Positions 28,126-36,680 of a DNA stretch of 64,000 nucleotides are shown piece by piece. Position numbers and translations under genes: made by a program. The DNA is from DASUPK01 sp963848955 (GTDB taxonomy: Bacteria > Actinomycetota > Thermoleophilia > Solirubrobacterales > 70-9), in the NCBI GenBank assembly GCA_963848955.1, contig CAWKFQ010000004.1, positions 186,001 through 250,000 of the forward strand, written 5' to 3'. Every line of letters begins with the position of its first letter. Position 1 is the first letter of the stretch. The notes under the pieces are model-generated. The model was not told the DNA's origin. It saw only the letters and a list, made by a program, of their open reading frames with translations, and ran no database searches.

Positions 28126-29181
28126 TCAGCTCAGCCTGGCGCCGGCGGGAACCCGGACCAGGTTCCGCTCGTTCAGCAGCTCGGCCACCTGCACGGCATT
28201 GAGGGCAGCCCCCTTGCGCAGGTTGTCGCCGACGACCCAGAGGTTGAGGCAGCGCTCGTGCGAGGGGTCGCGGCGGATCCGCCCGACCAGCACCTCGTCG
28301 CGGCCGGCGGCCGCGATCGGCACCGGATAGATGCCGTCGCTCGGGTCGTCCAGGACAACCAGCCCGGGCGCTTCCGAGAGAAGTTCGCGGCACTCGTCGG
28401 GCGAGAGGTCGCGCTCGGTCTGGACGTTCACGGACTCGGAGTGGCCGGTAACCACGGGGACGCGGACGCAGGTCGATGAGATCCCGACCGCCTCGGAGAG
28501 CCCGAGGATCTTCCGGGTCTCGGCCATCAGCTTGCGCTCCTCGGTCGTGTAGTCGTCGCCGTCCTTGAAGTTCTCCACCTGCGGCACCACGTTGAAGGCG
28601 ACCTGGTGGGGATAGACGTTCGTCTCCACCGGCTTGCCCTCCAGCACGGCCGCGGCCTGCTCGCGCAGCTCCTTGATCGCCAGGCGGCCGGACCCCGAGA
28701 CCGACTGATAGGTCGAGACGATCAGCCGCTCCATCCCGGCCGCGTCGAGGATCGGCTTCAGGGCGACCATCAGCTCCATCGTCGTGCAGTTGGGGTTGGC
28801 GACGAGGCCGTTGTGGTCGGCCACCGCGTCGTCGTTCACCCCGGCGACCACCAGGGGGACGTCCTCGTGCATCCGCCAGTAGCTGGTGTTGTCGACGACA
28901 ACCGCTCCGGCCTCGATCCACTTCGGCGCCCACTCGGAGCTCACCTTGCCACCGGCGGAGGAGAGGATCAGGTCGAGTCCCTGGATCGTCTCGTCGGTCA
29001 GCTCCTGGACCTCGAGCTGACCGCCGGCGAAGTCCACCTTGCTCCCGGCCGAGCGGGCGGAGGCCAGCGGCCGCACCTCGGCCGCGGGGAACTTCCGCTC
29101 TGCCAGCACCTCGAGCAGCGTCGAGCCGACTGCGCCGGTGGCGCCGACGATCCCGACTCGGTATTCGCCATTGGCTGCCAT
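28126..29181 (-). CDS. asd: Aspartate-semialdehyde dehydrogenase
   Basis: The protein has 351 residues from the ATG at 29179-29181. The NADP fold is VGIVGATGAVGSTLLEVLAE; the active-site cysteine is in LVANPNCTTMELMVAL (about residue 131), and TYQSVSGSGRLAIKEL and GISSTCVRVPVVTGHSESVN complete the catalytic domain. It reduces aspartyl-phosphate to aspartate semialdehyde for lysine/DAP, threonine and methionine synthesis. Aspartate kinase lies on the same strand about 430 bp upstream, separated by a small plus-strand gene. An upstream in-frame start would add 20 residues that do not match the family. Confidence 0.95.
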   Translation of the reverse strand: MAANGEYRVGIVGATGAVGSTLLEVLAERKFPAAEVRPLASARSAGSKVDFAGGQLEVQELTDETIQGLDLILSSAGGKVSSEWAPKWIEAGAVVVDNTSYWRMHEDVPLVVAGVNDDAVADHNGLVANPNCTTMELMVALKPILDAAGMERLIVSTYQSVSGSGRLAIKELREQAAAVLEGKPVETNVYPHQVAFNVVPQVENFKDGDDYTTEERKLMAETRKILGLSEAVGISSTCVRVPVVTGHSESVNVQTERDLSPDECRELLSEAPGLVVLDDPSDGIYPVPIAAAGRDEVLVGRIRRDPSHERCLNLWVVGDNLRKGAALNAVQVAELLNERNLVRVPAGARLS

Positions 29182-29314
29182 GTCCACAGAGTACGGGGCT
29201 ACCGTCCCGGCACCTGCTGAGGTGGAGCGCCCCTCGCCCAAGAATTGAGGCTCTTTCGGCCCAGGCTGTTTACAACCCGCTCCGCCCAGCAGGAAGCCGT
29301 GTTAGGGGAGCCTC

Positions 29315-29572
29315 TTGGACACCGGACTGCTCAGCAGGTACCACGTCCGCTTTGTCGGACCGGCGCTCACTCGTAGATCGCGAGGCGCGCTCTCGGCAGC
29401 TGCAATAACGGTGGTCGAACGTCGCCCTGCCGAGACCTGGGGAAACCAGATTCAGGAGTACGTCGTCCTCGTAGATGCGCGGGACCGTGACGACGCCGTG
29501 GCTCGGGTCCGAAAGGTCATCGAGGGGGACGGCTTCTACAGAGACTTTGCGCCCGTCATCGCGCCGAGCTGA
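29315..29572 (+). CDS. Small conserved-looking protein between asd and lysC
   Basis: The protein has 85 residues; TTG at 29315 has GGGGAG about 7 nt upstream. The sequence includes RYHVRFVGPALTRRSRGALS and EYVVLVDARDRDDAVARVRK, compatible with a small alpha/beta fold. No signal peptide or membrane helix. It is the only good frame in the 430-bp gap between asd and lysC and runs opposite to both. I do not recognise a family. Confidence 0.5.
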   Translation: MDTGLLSRYHVRFVGPALTRRSRGALSAAAITVVERRPAETWGNQIQEYVVLVDARDRDDAVARVRKVIEGDGFYRDFAPVIAPS

Positions 29573-29610
29573 TTCCCAGGCACAACGTTGCCACGCTGAT
29601 CTGGCGAGGG

Positions 29611-30900
29611 TCAGCCCGAAACCGTCGGGTGGTGCTGCGCGCCGGTCGGGTCCTCTTCCTGGATCGCGCCCTCGCCCAGCTCGAAGGCGGAGTGGAGCGC
29701 CTTGACGGCCTCGGGGACGTGGTCGGCGCGGATCACGCAGGAGATCTTGATCGGGGAGGTGGAGATCATCTCGATGTTGATCTCGTTCTCGCCGAGGACC
29801 CGGAAGACCTGCGCGGCGACTCCGGGATGGCTTCGCATCCCGGCGCCGACGATCGAGACCTTGCCCATCGCCTCGTCGGTCTCGATGCCGATCTCGGAGT
29901 CCTCGATGCGAATCACCTCAACTGCCTTCTCGAGATCCTCCGCCTCGACGGTGAAGGAGAGGTCCGCCCCGCCGTCGTGGGAGACCGGCTCGTTCTGAAT
30001 GATCATGTCGACGTTGATGTTGGCGTCGGCGAGCGCACCGAAGATGCGGCCGGCGACGCCCGGCTCGTCCGGCACGCCGGTGAGCGTGACCCGAGCCTCG
30101 TCGGTCGAGTGGGTGACTGCGGTTACGAGGGGTCGTTCCATGGTCTCCTGCTCCGAGACGACGAGGGTACCGGGGGCCTCGCTCGCCGAGCTGCGGCAGT
30201 GGATGCGGACGTCGTGGTTGCGGGCGTACTCCACCGCGCGCAACTGGAGCACCTTGGCTCCAGAAGAGGCCATCTCGAGCATCTCCTCGTAGGAGACGAC
30301 CGGCAGCTTGCGAGCCTCGGGAACGATCCGCGGGTCCGCGGTGAACACGCCCTCCACGTCGGTGTAGATCTCGCAGACCTCGCCGCCGAGAGCGGCTGCG
30401 AGGGCGACCGCGGTCGTATCCGAGCCGCCGCGGCCGAGCGTGGTCACGTCGCGGCTGTCTGTCGAGACGCCCTGGAAGCCTGCGACCAGGACGATCGAGT
30501 CCTCCTCGAGCGCCGAGCGGATCCGGTCGGCGCGCACGTCGAGGATCCTCGCCTTGGTGTGGGAGGAGTCGGTGACGATCCCGGCCTGGGAGCCGGTCAG
30601 GGAGATCGCCCGGTGGCCGAGGTCGTTGATCGCCATCGCGCAGAGCGCGCACGACTCCCGCTCGCCGATCGAGAGCAGCATGTCCATCTCCCGGGGATCG
30701 GGGCGCGGGGAGATTTCCCGGGCAGCCTCGAGCAGCCGGTCGGTGGTCTTGCCGCGGGCGGAGAGCACCGCAACCACCGGGTGCCCCTGCTCACGCGCGG
30801 CGACGATCCGCCTGGCGGCGCGCTTGAGCTCGTCGGTGCCCGCGACCGAGGTGCCGCCGAACTTCATCACCACGATGCCGTCTGTCCGTGCCGCGCTCAT
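29611..30900 (-). CDS. lysC: Aspartate kinase
   Basis: The protein has 429 residues from the ATG at 30898-30900. The amino-acid kinase domain begins IVVMKFGGTSVAGTDELKRA, with GFQGVSTDSRDVTTLGRGGS and VCEIYTDVEGVFTADPRIVP as substrate and nucleotide regions. Two ACT domains follow at about 270-420 (TGVPDEPGVAGRIFGALADA and VSIVGAGMRSHPGVAAQVFR), the usual site of lysine/threonine feedback. It phosphorylates aspartate as the first step of the pathway continued by asd. Length and motifs are those of a standard actinobacterial enzyme. Its 5' side faces an ABC ATPase remnant, with 65 bp between the starts. Confidence 0.95.
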   Translation of the reverse strand: MSAARTDGIVVMKFGGTSVAGTDELKRAARRIVAAREQGHPVVAVLSARGKTTDRLLEAAREISPRPDPREMDMLLSIGERESCALCAMAINDLGHRAISLTGSQAGIVTDSSHTKARILDVRADRIRSALEEDSIVLVAGFQGVSTDSRDVTTLGRGGSDTTAVALAAALGGEVCEIYTDVEGVFTADPRIVPEARKLPVVSYEEMLEMASSGAKVLQLRAVEYARNHDVRIHCRSSASEAPGTLVVSEQETMERPLVTAVTHSTDEARVTLTGVPDEPGVAGRIFGALADANINVDMIIQNEPVSHDGGADLSFTVEAEDLEKAVEVIRIEDSEIGIETDEAMGKVSIVGAGMRSHPGVAAQVFRVLGENEINIEMISTSPIKISCVIRADHVPEAVKALHSAFELGEGAIQEEDPTGAQHHPTVSG

Positions 30901-30965
30901 GGCGAGTGAGGATAGGTGAGCCTTAAAGGTCGGCTTTAGAAGGCCGTCTACCGTCGAGACCCGGA

Positions 30966-31804
30966 TGGCAGACCCGGCGATCACGCGTCCGCGGCTTGCG
31001 GAAGTCGTACGGATCCAATGAGGCCGTCCGGGGAATTGACTTCGAAGTTGCCCCGGGCGAGGTCTTCGGATTCCTCGGCCCCAACGGGGCCGGCAAGACG
31101 ACCACCGTCGAGATCCTCGAGGGGTATCGGGAGCGCTCAGCGGGCGATATCACCGTCCTCGGCATCGACCCCGGCCACCCGACTCGCGAGTGGCGCACCC
31201 GGATCGGCCTGGTTCTCCAGGAATGCGAGCTCAACCCGCTGCTCACGGTAAGCGAGACGATGCGCCTCTACGCGAGCTCTTCGAACGCTCGCCCCGTGGA
31301 CGAGACGCTCGACCTGGTCGGCCTGGGCGACAAGCGGACGGCGCGGGTCGGCTCCCTCTCCGGTGGGCAGCAGCGGCGCCTCGATGTCGGCGTCGGGATC
31401 ATCGGGAACCCGGAGCTCCTCTTCCTCGACGAGCCCACCACCGGCTTCGACCCTTCGGCCAGGCGGAGCGCCTGGAACATGATCCAGGGACTCAAGGAGC
31501 TCGGCACGACCATCGGCTGCCACCACTACATGGCGAGGCCAGCACCTCGCCGCGGGTCGTGACTGCGGGAGGGCGGGTCGTCGCGATCGCCGATCGCAGC
31601 GCTGGCGGCCAGGGCAGCGACGTGAGGCGACATCGGCACAGCAACGATCCCGACGGGCGATGAGCTCGACGCGGGAGGCCAAGGCGAGGCTTGGGACTCG
31701 GCAGTGGCCGCGGGCTGTTTCCAGTCTGAGGACTTGCTTCCAGGTCAACTCGGTCTCGGAGGCGGCGGGTGAGCGACGGCGAGGTGGTCGTCGCTCGGCG
31801 ATGA
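30966..31804 (+). pseudogene. Decayed ABC transporter ATP-binding protein (CcmA/drug-export type)
   Basis: An ATG at 30966 starts MADPAIT; one surplus base near 30987 must be removed to reach VRGLRKSYGSNEAVRGIDFE. Walker A is FGFLGPNGAGKTTTVEILEG, the Q-loop is GLVLQECELNPLLTVSETMR, the signature is VGSLSGGQQRRLDVGVGII, and Walker B is LLFLDEPTTGFDPSARR. After TTIG the expected 'LTTHYMDEA' switch region is corrupted. Recognisable scraps in other frames are VVTAGGRVVAIADRSAGGQG near 31560-31620 and SEDLLP near 31725. No permease gene follows. Several shifts plus residue-level erosion of the H-loop region favour a real pseudogene over a base-call error. Confidence 0.72.
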
Positions 31805-31991
31805 AGCGGGCGCGCGCATCGCGGCCGCGAGCAGGCAGATCGCTGGCTGCTCTGAGCGACCTCACGGGAGTCGTGGAGCGCCGCCGGGCAGGATAGCGAT
31901 CGGGTCCGTCACGGTCGGGTCGTCTCGGCTCGCTCGTCGCCTGTGATCTGCTGGGCGGGTTCGAGCGTCGAGTTCGCAGGGCGGCGCCCCG

Positions 31992-32008
31992 TATATCGGA
32001 TTGATATA
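31992..32008. promoter_or_regulatory. Inverted repeat, probable PadR operator
   Basis: TATATC (31992-31997) and GATATA (32003-32008) are exact complements around a 5-nt spacer, in an AT-rich island of otherwise GC-rich DNA, 9 nt upstream of the padR-like GTG. PadR-family regulators bind AT-rich dyads and usually repress their own operon. Confidence 0.55.
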
Positions 32009-32017
32009 TCTAGGTCA

Positions 32018-32605
32018 GTGGAGCTGACCGCAACAGGAAAGGTGATTCTCGGGATGCTGGCCGCCAAGCCGCGGTCCGGCTACGAGATCAAGCAGCTGGT
32101 GGACACCTCGGCCCGCTTCTTCTGGGCGGCGAGCTACGGCCAGATCTATCCCGAGCTGAAGAAGCTCGAGAAGGCGGGTCTTGTCACCGGCGCCGACTCC
32201 TCCCAGGGCGCTCGCCAGCGCACCACCTTCAAGCTCACCGCGGAGGGCAGGCGCGCGGCGCGCGAGTGGATCGAGGAGCCGCCCGAGGTCCTCGAGATGC
32301 GCGACGAGGGTCTGTTGAAGCTCTTCTTCGCCGGCTCGATCGATCCGAAGCGGGCGGCCGAGGTCGCCCGCGAGCGCGCCGCGATCTCACGGCAGAAGGC
32401 GGCCGAGCTCCGCGCAATCTGGGATGCCGTGGACGCGGAGGGACAGCCCGAGGGAGCCGCCAGCGAGCCGGACATCGGCTCCATGACGGTCCTCCGCTAC
32501 GGCATCGAGGCAAGCGAATGGGCGGCCGAGTGGTTCGAGCGCGCCGCCGAGGATCTGGAACGAGTCGGAGCCCGGGCGGTTCCTGTCCCCTTGGGAGGTA
32601 GGTGA
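32018..32605 (+). CDS. PadR-family transcriptional regulator
   Basis: The protein has 195 residues from the GTG at 32018, chosen because it begins at the conserved winged-helix (VELTATGKVILGMLAAKPRS, GYEIKQLVDTSARFFWAASY, GQIYPELKKLEKAGLVTGAD) and lies just after the operator-like dyad. The C-terminal half is the helical dimerisation region with a long Ala/Glu-rich helix. Its stop overlaps the start of an MMPL transporter gene, the classic PadR arrangement in which the regulator represses an efflux pump and is released by its substrate. The ligand is unknown. Confidence 0.87.
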   Translation: MELTATGKVILGMLAAKPRSGYEIKQLVDTSARFFWAASYGQIYPELKKLEKAGLVTGADSSQGARQRTTFKLTAEGRRAAREWIEEPPEVLEMRDEGLLKLFFAGSIDPKRAAEVARERAAISRQKAAELRAIWDAVDAEGQPEGAASEPDIGSMTVLRYGIEASEWAAEWFERAAEDLERVGARAVPVPLGGR

Positions 32606-34740
32606 TGTTCAACTCACTCGCATCGCTCGCAGAGCGCCGAGGCAAGCGCGTCGTGGTCCTGGCCGTGGTCTTCTTCGGCATCGCCGGGGCGCTCGGCGGC
32701 TCCGTCGCCAAGCACCTCGACCCGTACGGGGCGGACGACCCGTCCACGCAGAGCGTGATCGCCGACGACAGGCTGGAGGCCGCGGGCTTCCGGGACGTCA
32801 GCGTGATCGTGCTGATCGAGAACGCCTCGCCCACCCAGGCCGCCGGCCAGCAGCGGATCGCCGCGATCGAGCAGCAGGTGCAGCGCGATCGGAACGTGCA
32901 GAGCGTGGTCGGCTACGCCGAGACCCAGAGTCGCGACTTCATCTCGAAGGACGGCCGCACGACCTATCTCGGGGTGACCCTGAAGCCCACCGGCGACAAG
33001 CAGCTGCAGGACGCCGGGAAACAGATCAAGGACGAGCTTGCGGGCCAGCCCGGCGTCACGGTCGGGGGCTACGCCCTCGCGACCGAACAGGTGAACACGC
33101 AGGTGGAAAACGACCTGCGAACGGCGGAGATTCTCGTCTTCCCGCTGCTCTTCCTGCTCACCTTCTGGTTCTTCCGGAGCGGGGTTGCCGCGCTGCTGCC
33201 GCTGATGATCGGCGCCCTGGCAATCGTCGGGACCTTCCTGATCCTGCGAATCGCCAGCGAGTTCGGCTCGATCTCGATCTTCGCGCTGAACCTGACCACG
33301 GGGCTCGGCCTGGGCCTGGCGATCGACTACAGCCTCTTCGTGGTGTCCCGGTATCGCGAGGAGATCGCGCGACTCGGGCCGGGCGCGGAGGCGATGAAGA
33401 GGACGATGACCACGGCCGGACGGACGGTCTTCTTCTCCTCGCTGACCGTGGCCGCGGCGATGGCCTCGCTGCTCATCTTCCCGCAGCGCTTCCTCTACTC
33501 GATGGGACTCGGGGGAGCGCTGGTGGCGCTGCTCGCCGCGACGATCGCCCTGACGGTCCTGCCCGCCGTCCTCGCGCTGCTCGGCAACCGGGTCAACGCC
33601 TGGTCACCGAAGTTCCTCCAGGGGCGCGCCGCGCGGGAGGCGACCGAGACCGAGTCGGGCTTCTGGTACCGGCTCTCCCGTTTCGTCATGCGACGTCCCG
33701 CCGCCATTGCCATCGTCACCACCGCGCTGCTGATCGTGCTCGGGATTCCGTTCTGGAACCTCAAGTTCACCTCGGTGGACGCGCAGGTGCTGCCGACGAG
33801 CGCCAGCGCGAGGCAGGTCGACGACGTCCTCCGGGCCGAGTTCCCGCCCTTCCGCGACACCCCGATCCGCCTGCTGGTCGAGAACGGATCGCCGCAGGCG
33901 GTCGCCCAGGTCGAGCAGCAGCTCAGGGGACTCGACGGGGTCATCGCGGTCAATCCGCCACGGCAGCTGCCCAACGGCGACACGGTGATCCAGGCGGTCA
34001 ACAACAGCCCCTTCATCAACGACAGCAGCCGAAATCTCGTCAAGGAGATTCGCGCTTTTCCGGACCCGGCCGGCTCGACCGTGCTGGTGACGGGAGCGGC
34101 CGCCCACTTCGTCGATTTCCAGCACAGCCTGGCGGACCACCTGCCCATCGCGCTCGCGATCGTGGTGATCTCGACCCTGATCGTGCTCTTCCTGATGACC
34201 GGCTCGGTGATCCTGCCGATCAAGCAGCTGGTGATGAACGCCCTCAACCTCATCGCCGTCTTCGGGATCCTGGTCTTCGTCTTCCAGGACGGCCGGCTGG
34301 AGGGCCTGCTCGACTACCGCAGCCAGGGGGCGCTGGAGCAGACGATGCCGGTCCTGCTGTTCGCGGTGGCGTTCGGCCTCTCGACCGACTACGGCGTCTT
34401 CCTGCTCTCCCGGATCAAGGAGGCCCACGACCATGGCGTCCCCAACTCGGAGGCCGTGGCGGTGGGCCTGGAGCGAACCGGCCGAATCGTCACCGCCGCG
34501 GCGCTCCTCTTCGCGATCGCCGTCGGCGTCTTCGCGACCTCTCAGATCATCTTCATCAAGGAGAACTTCATCGGCATTGCGCTCGCGGTGCTGATCGACG
34601 CCAGCCTGATCCGCGCGCTGCTGGTGCCGTCGCTGATGGAGCTGCTCGGGAAGTGGAACTGGTGGGCACCGAAGCCGCTCCGCCGCCTGCACGAGCGGTT
34701 CGGGCTGAGCGAGACCGGTCCGGAGCCGGCCGCCGGATGA
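32605..34740 (+). CDS. MMPL/RND-family transporter
   Basis: The protein has 711 residues. The ATG at 32605 is preferred because GGGAGG lies 5-6 nt upstream; a GTG at 32602 is also in frame. It begins with a cytoplasmic start and helix (RVVVLAVVFFGIAGALGGSV), then a large outer loop, then six helices including FPLLFLLTFWFFRSGVAALL and GLGLGLAIDYSLFVVSRYRE. A second loop and six more helices end at GLSTDYGVFLLSRIKEAHD. The duplicated DYSLF/DYGVF motifs mark the proton-relay helices. It exports a hydrophobic compound or lipid, and repression by the coupled PadR protein is likely. Confidence 0.9.
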   Translation: MFNSLASLAERRGKRVVVLAVVFFGIAGALGGSVAKHLDPYGADDPSTQSVIADDRLEAAGFRDVSVIVLIENASPTQAAGQQRIAAIEQQVQRDRNVQSVVGYAETQSRDFISKDGRTTYLGVTLKPTGDKQLQDAGKQIKDELAGQPGVTVGGYALATEQVNTQVENDLRTAEILVFPLLFLLTFWFFRSGVAALLPLMIGALAIVGTFLILRIASEFGSISIFALNLTTGLGLGLAIDYSLFVVSRYREEIARLGPGAEAMKRTMTTAGRTVFFSSLTVAAAMASLLIFPQRFLYSMGLGGALVALLAATIALTVLPAVLALLGNRVNAWSPKFLQGRAAREATETESGFWYRLSRFVMRRPAAIAIVTTALLIVLGIPFWNLKFTSVDAQVLPTSASARQVDDVLRAEFPPFRDTPIRLLVENGSPQAVAQVEQQLRGLDGVIAVNPPRQLPNGDTVIQAVNNSPFINDSSRNLVKEIRAFPDPAGSTVLVTGAAAHFVDFQHSLADHLPIALAIVVISTLIVLFLMTGSVILPIKQLVMNALNLIAVFGILVFVFQDGRLEGLLDYRSQGALEQTMPVLLFAVAFGLSTDYGVFLLSRIKEAHDHGVPNSEAVAVGLERTGRIVTAAALLFAIAVGVFATSQIIFIKENFIGIALAVLIDASLIRALLVPSLMELLGKWNWWAPKPLRRLHERFGLSETGPEPAAG

Positions 34741-34784
34741 AAGCGCTCGGATAGCGCCCAGCGCCGCGAGTATCCTGGCGGCCC

Positions 34785-35016
34785 GTGACCATCGCCTCGG
34801 CCATATTCCTGATCGCCATCGGAGCGATCCTCCGGTACGCGATCAACGTCGAGTAGCGACGTGATCGACATCCAGACCGTCGGCCTGATCCTGATGATCG
34901 CGGGCGGCGCCGGCCTGGCCCTCTCCCTGCTCTACGAGCTGGTCCAGCAGGGCGGCGGGCGCGACAAGGACGAGTCGCCGCGCGGCGGCTACGACGACCC
35001 GACCCGCCGCATGTAG
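34785..35016 (+). CDS. DUF6458-like small membrane protein, split by one frameshift
   Basis: GTG at 34785 encodes VTIASAIFLIAIGAILRYAI, the typical first helix of this small actinobacterial family. A TAG at 34854-34856 ends the frame, but removing one base there continues as VIDIQTVGLILMIAGGAGLA and LSLLYELVQQGG, the second helix, to TAG 35014-35016. The repaired protein has about 76 residues with two membrane helices and an acidic/basic tail. Function of the family is unknown. Confidence 0.65.
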
Positions 35017-35059
35017 AGCGCGAAACGCTCGCCACGCGGCAGGCCGACCGGCCCTGAAC

Positions 35060-35653
35060 TCAGTTGGGGCGTCGGGCAGGGAATCGCGTCCCGCCGGGGT
35101 AGTCGCCGTGATCGCTGTATCCGGCGTTGTACCCATCCCCCGTGCCTGCCTGCGAATCGGTGTGGCTGCACACCGTCGGCGCTCACGTAGGTGATCTGTA
35201 CGTCGGCCCGTCGTACCCGCCCTCCTGGTGGCAGACGCCGAAGCTCGAGCGCCGGTGCTGCGCTGAACGCCAGATCGGTGAACGTCTCCGACCCGGCCGG
35301 GCCGGTTAGCGTCCGGGGAGAGGGAACTGTTCGAGATCGGGTTCGGACCCGTTCCTGCCTGTGCCCCGCTCGCGTCGAAGACGTACAGATCCAGTCCGTG
35401 TCTGTCCGTCCGCCGTTCCGACCAGGTCAGCGTCGCGCGGACGATTGGGCATCGGAGCCGTCGTTCTTCTTCTTCTTCTTCTTGCACTTCTTCTTCTTCT
35501 TCGGCGCGCCTGCGGCTTCTTCTTCTTGCACTTCTTCTTGGCGGCGAGGGCGGTGTCACCGGACGTTCCGGCGGCACTGCCCGCGGGCACGCTGGCGACG
35601 AGCGCGATGGCGAGCAAAAGCACCAGCCCAAGAATCCCCTTGCTTCCTCTCAT
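35060..35653 (-). CDS. Secreted protein with Lys/Cys-rich tract and beta-rich C-terminal domain, frameshifted
   Basis: ATG at 35651-35653 opens a signal peptide (MRGSKGILGLVLLLAIALVA, ending GSAAG). The mature N-terminus is a tract of Lys with two Cys (KKKCKKKKPQ and, after a shift near 35510, PKKKKKCKKKKKK). Repairing shifts near 35510, 35430, 35310 and 35140 yields LTWSERRTDRHGLDLYVFDA, GSETFTDLAFSAAPALELRR and GYSDHGDYPGGTRFPARRPN, ending at TGA 35060-35062. The outer domain looks like a pre-peptidase-type beta sandwich. Function unknown; the Lys tract resembles that in the collagen-like and TIM-barrel proteins of this window. Confidence 0.6.
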
Positions 35654-35725
35654 CTCAGCCCTCTCCCCTCGTGGATTTACAAATCCGGGCCAGCCTAACC
35701 CAGGTGAGCGGAGCCGTTGTGTGAG

Positions 35726-36316
35726 CTAGCCCAATGACTGGCGGCCCGCCAGGGCCTTGCCGAGCGTCACCTCGTCGGCGTGCTCGAGGTCGGCGCCGAC
35801 AGGCAGCCCGCTGGCGAGCCTGGTGACCGTCACGCGGTCGCGCAGGGCGTCGGCGATGTGGAGCGCGGTCGCCTCGCCGGTGGTGGTCGGGTTGGTCGCG
35901 AGGACGACCTCCTTGACCTCGCCGTTCACCCGACCTATCAGCTCGGTGATCCGCAGGTCCTCGGGATCGATCCCGTCGATCGGCGAGAGCGCGCCGCCGA
36001 GCACGTGGTAGACGCCGCGGTACTCGCCGGTCCGCTCGATCGGGATCACGTCGGCGGGCTCCTCGACCACGCAGATCATCGACTCGTCGCGCCGGCCGTC
36101 CTCGCAGATCCGGCAGCGCGGTCCCTCCGCCAGGTTGAAGCAGACCTCGCAGAGCCCGACCTTCTCCTTCACCTCGCGGATCGCGTCCGCGAGGCCGAGG
36201 GCGTCGGCGTCGTCTGCCCGCAGGATGTGGAAGGCGAGCCGCTGCGCGGTGCGCTGGCCGATGCCGGGCAGCTTGGAGAGCTCGGCGATCAGCTGGCTGA
36301 TCGGTCCGGCGTACAT
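35726..36316 (-). CDS. recR: Recombination protein RecR
   Basis: The protein has 196 residues. The N-terminal helix-hairpin-helix is SQLIAELSKLPGIGQRTAQR, the C4 zinc finger uses Cys56, Cys59, Cys68 and Cys71 (CEVCFNLAEGPRCRIC), and the Toprim domain contains ICVVEEPADVIPIERTGEYR and EVVLATNPTTTGEATALHIA. RecR works with RecF/RecO to load RecA at gaps. It follows ybaB by 4 nt in the conserved dnaX-ybaB-recR order. Confidence 0.96.
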   Translation of the reverse strand: MYAGPISQLIAELSKLPGIGQRTAQRLAFHILRADDADALGLADAIREVKEKVGLCEVCFNLAEGPRCRICEDGRRDESMICVVEEPADVIPIERTGEYRGVYHVLGGALSPIDGIDPEDLRITELIGRVNGEVKEVVLATNPTTTGEATALHIADALRDRVTVTRLASGLPVGADLEHADEVTLGKALAGRQSLG

Positions 36317-36320
36317 GTGG

Positions 36321-36680
36321 TCAAGCGTAGGGGGCGGGGTGGCTCGACATGCCGGGGAGGCCCGGCAGCCCTCCGCCGCCGAGGCCGCCCGTGATGCCGC
36401 CCATGCGGTTGGCGGCGAGCTCCTGAGCGGAGCGCAGCGCCTCGTTGACCGCCGCCGTCACCATGTCCTGGAGCAGCTCGGGATCCTCGGGGTCGATCGC
36501 GTCCGGCGAGATCGTGATCTCGCGGAGCTGCATGTCGCCGGTCATCGTCACCTTGACCATGCCGCCACCGGCGCTCGCCTCGACGGTCTCGTCCTTGAGC
36601 TCCTCCTGCGCCTTCGCCATCTCGGCCTGCATCTGCTGCGCCTGCTTGAGCAGCTGGTTGAGGTTCGGCCCCTGCGGCAT
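36321..36680 (-). CDS. ybaB: YbaB/EbfC nucleoid-associated protein
   Basis: The protein has 119 residues. A helical N-terminus (LNQLLKQAQQMQAEMAKAQE) is followed by a beta sheet (GGGMVKVTMTGDMQLREITI) and a C-terminal helix, the normal YbaB/EbfC layout; a Gly-rich tail (GGITGGLGGGGLPGLPGMS) closes it. It forms dimers that bind DNA. The ATG shares its T with the TGA of dnaX on the complementary strand (TGATG-type junction), so expression is coupled to the polymerase subunit. Confidence 0.94.
   Translation of the reverse strand: MPQGPNLNQLLKQAQQMQAEMAKAQEELKDETVEASAGGGMVKVTMTGDMQLREITISPDAIDPEDPELLQDMVTAAVNEALRSAQELAANRMGGITGGLGGGGLPGLPGMSSHPAPYA

Noticed and set aside
29629..30909. Plus-strand frame of about 426 codons opposite lysC
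   Set aside because: Antisense shadow of aspartate kinase, with Asp/Gly/Leu/Val composition and no motif.
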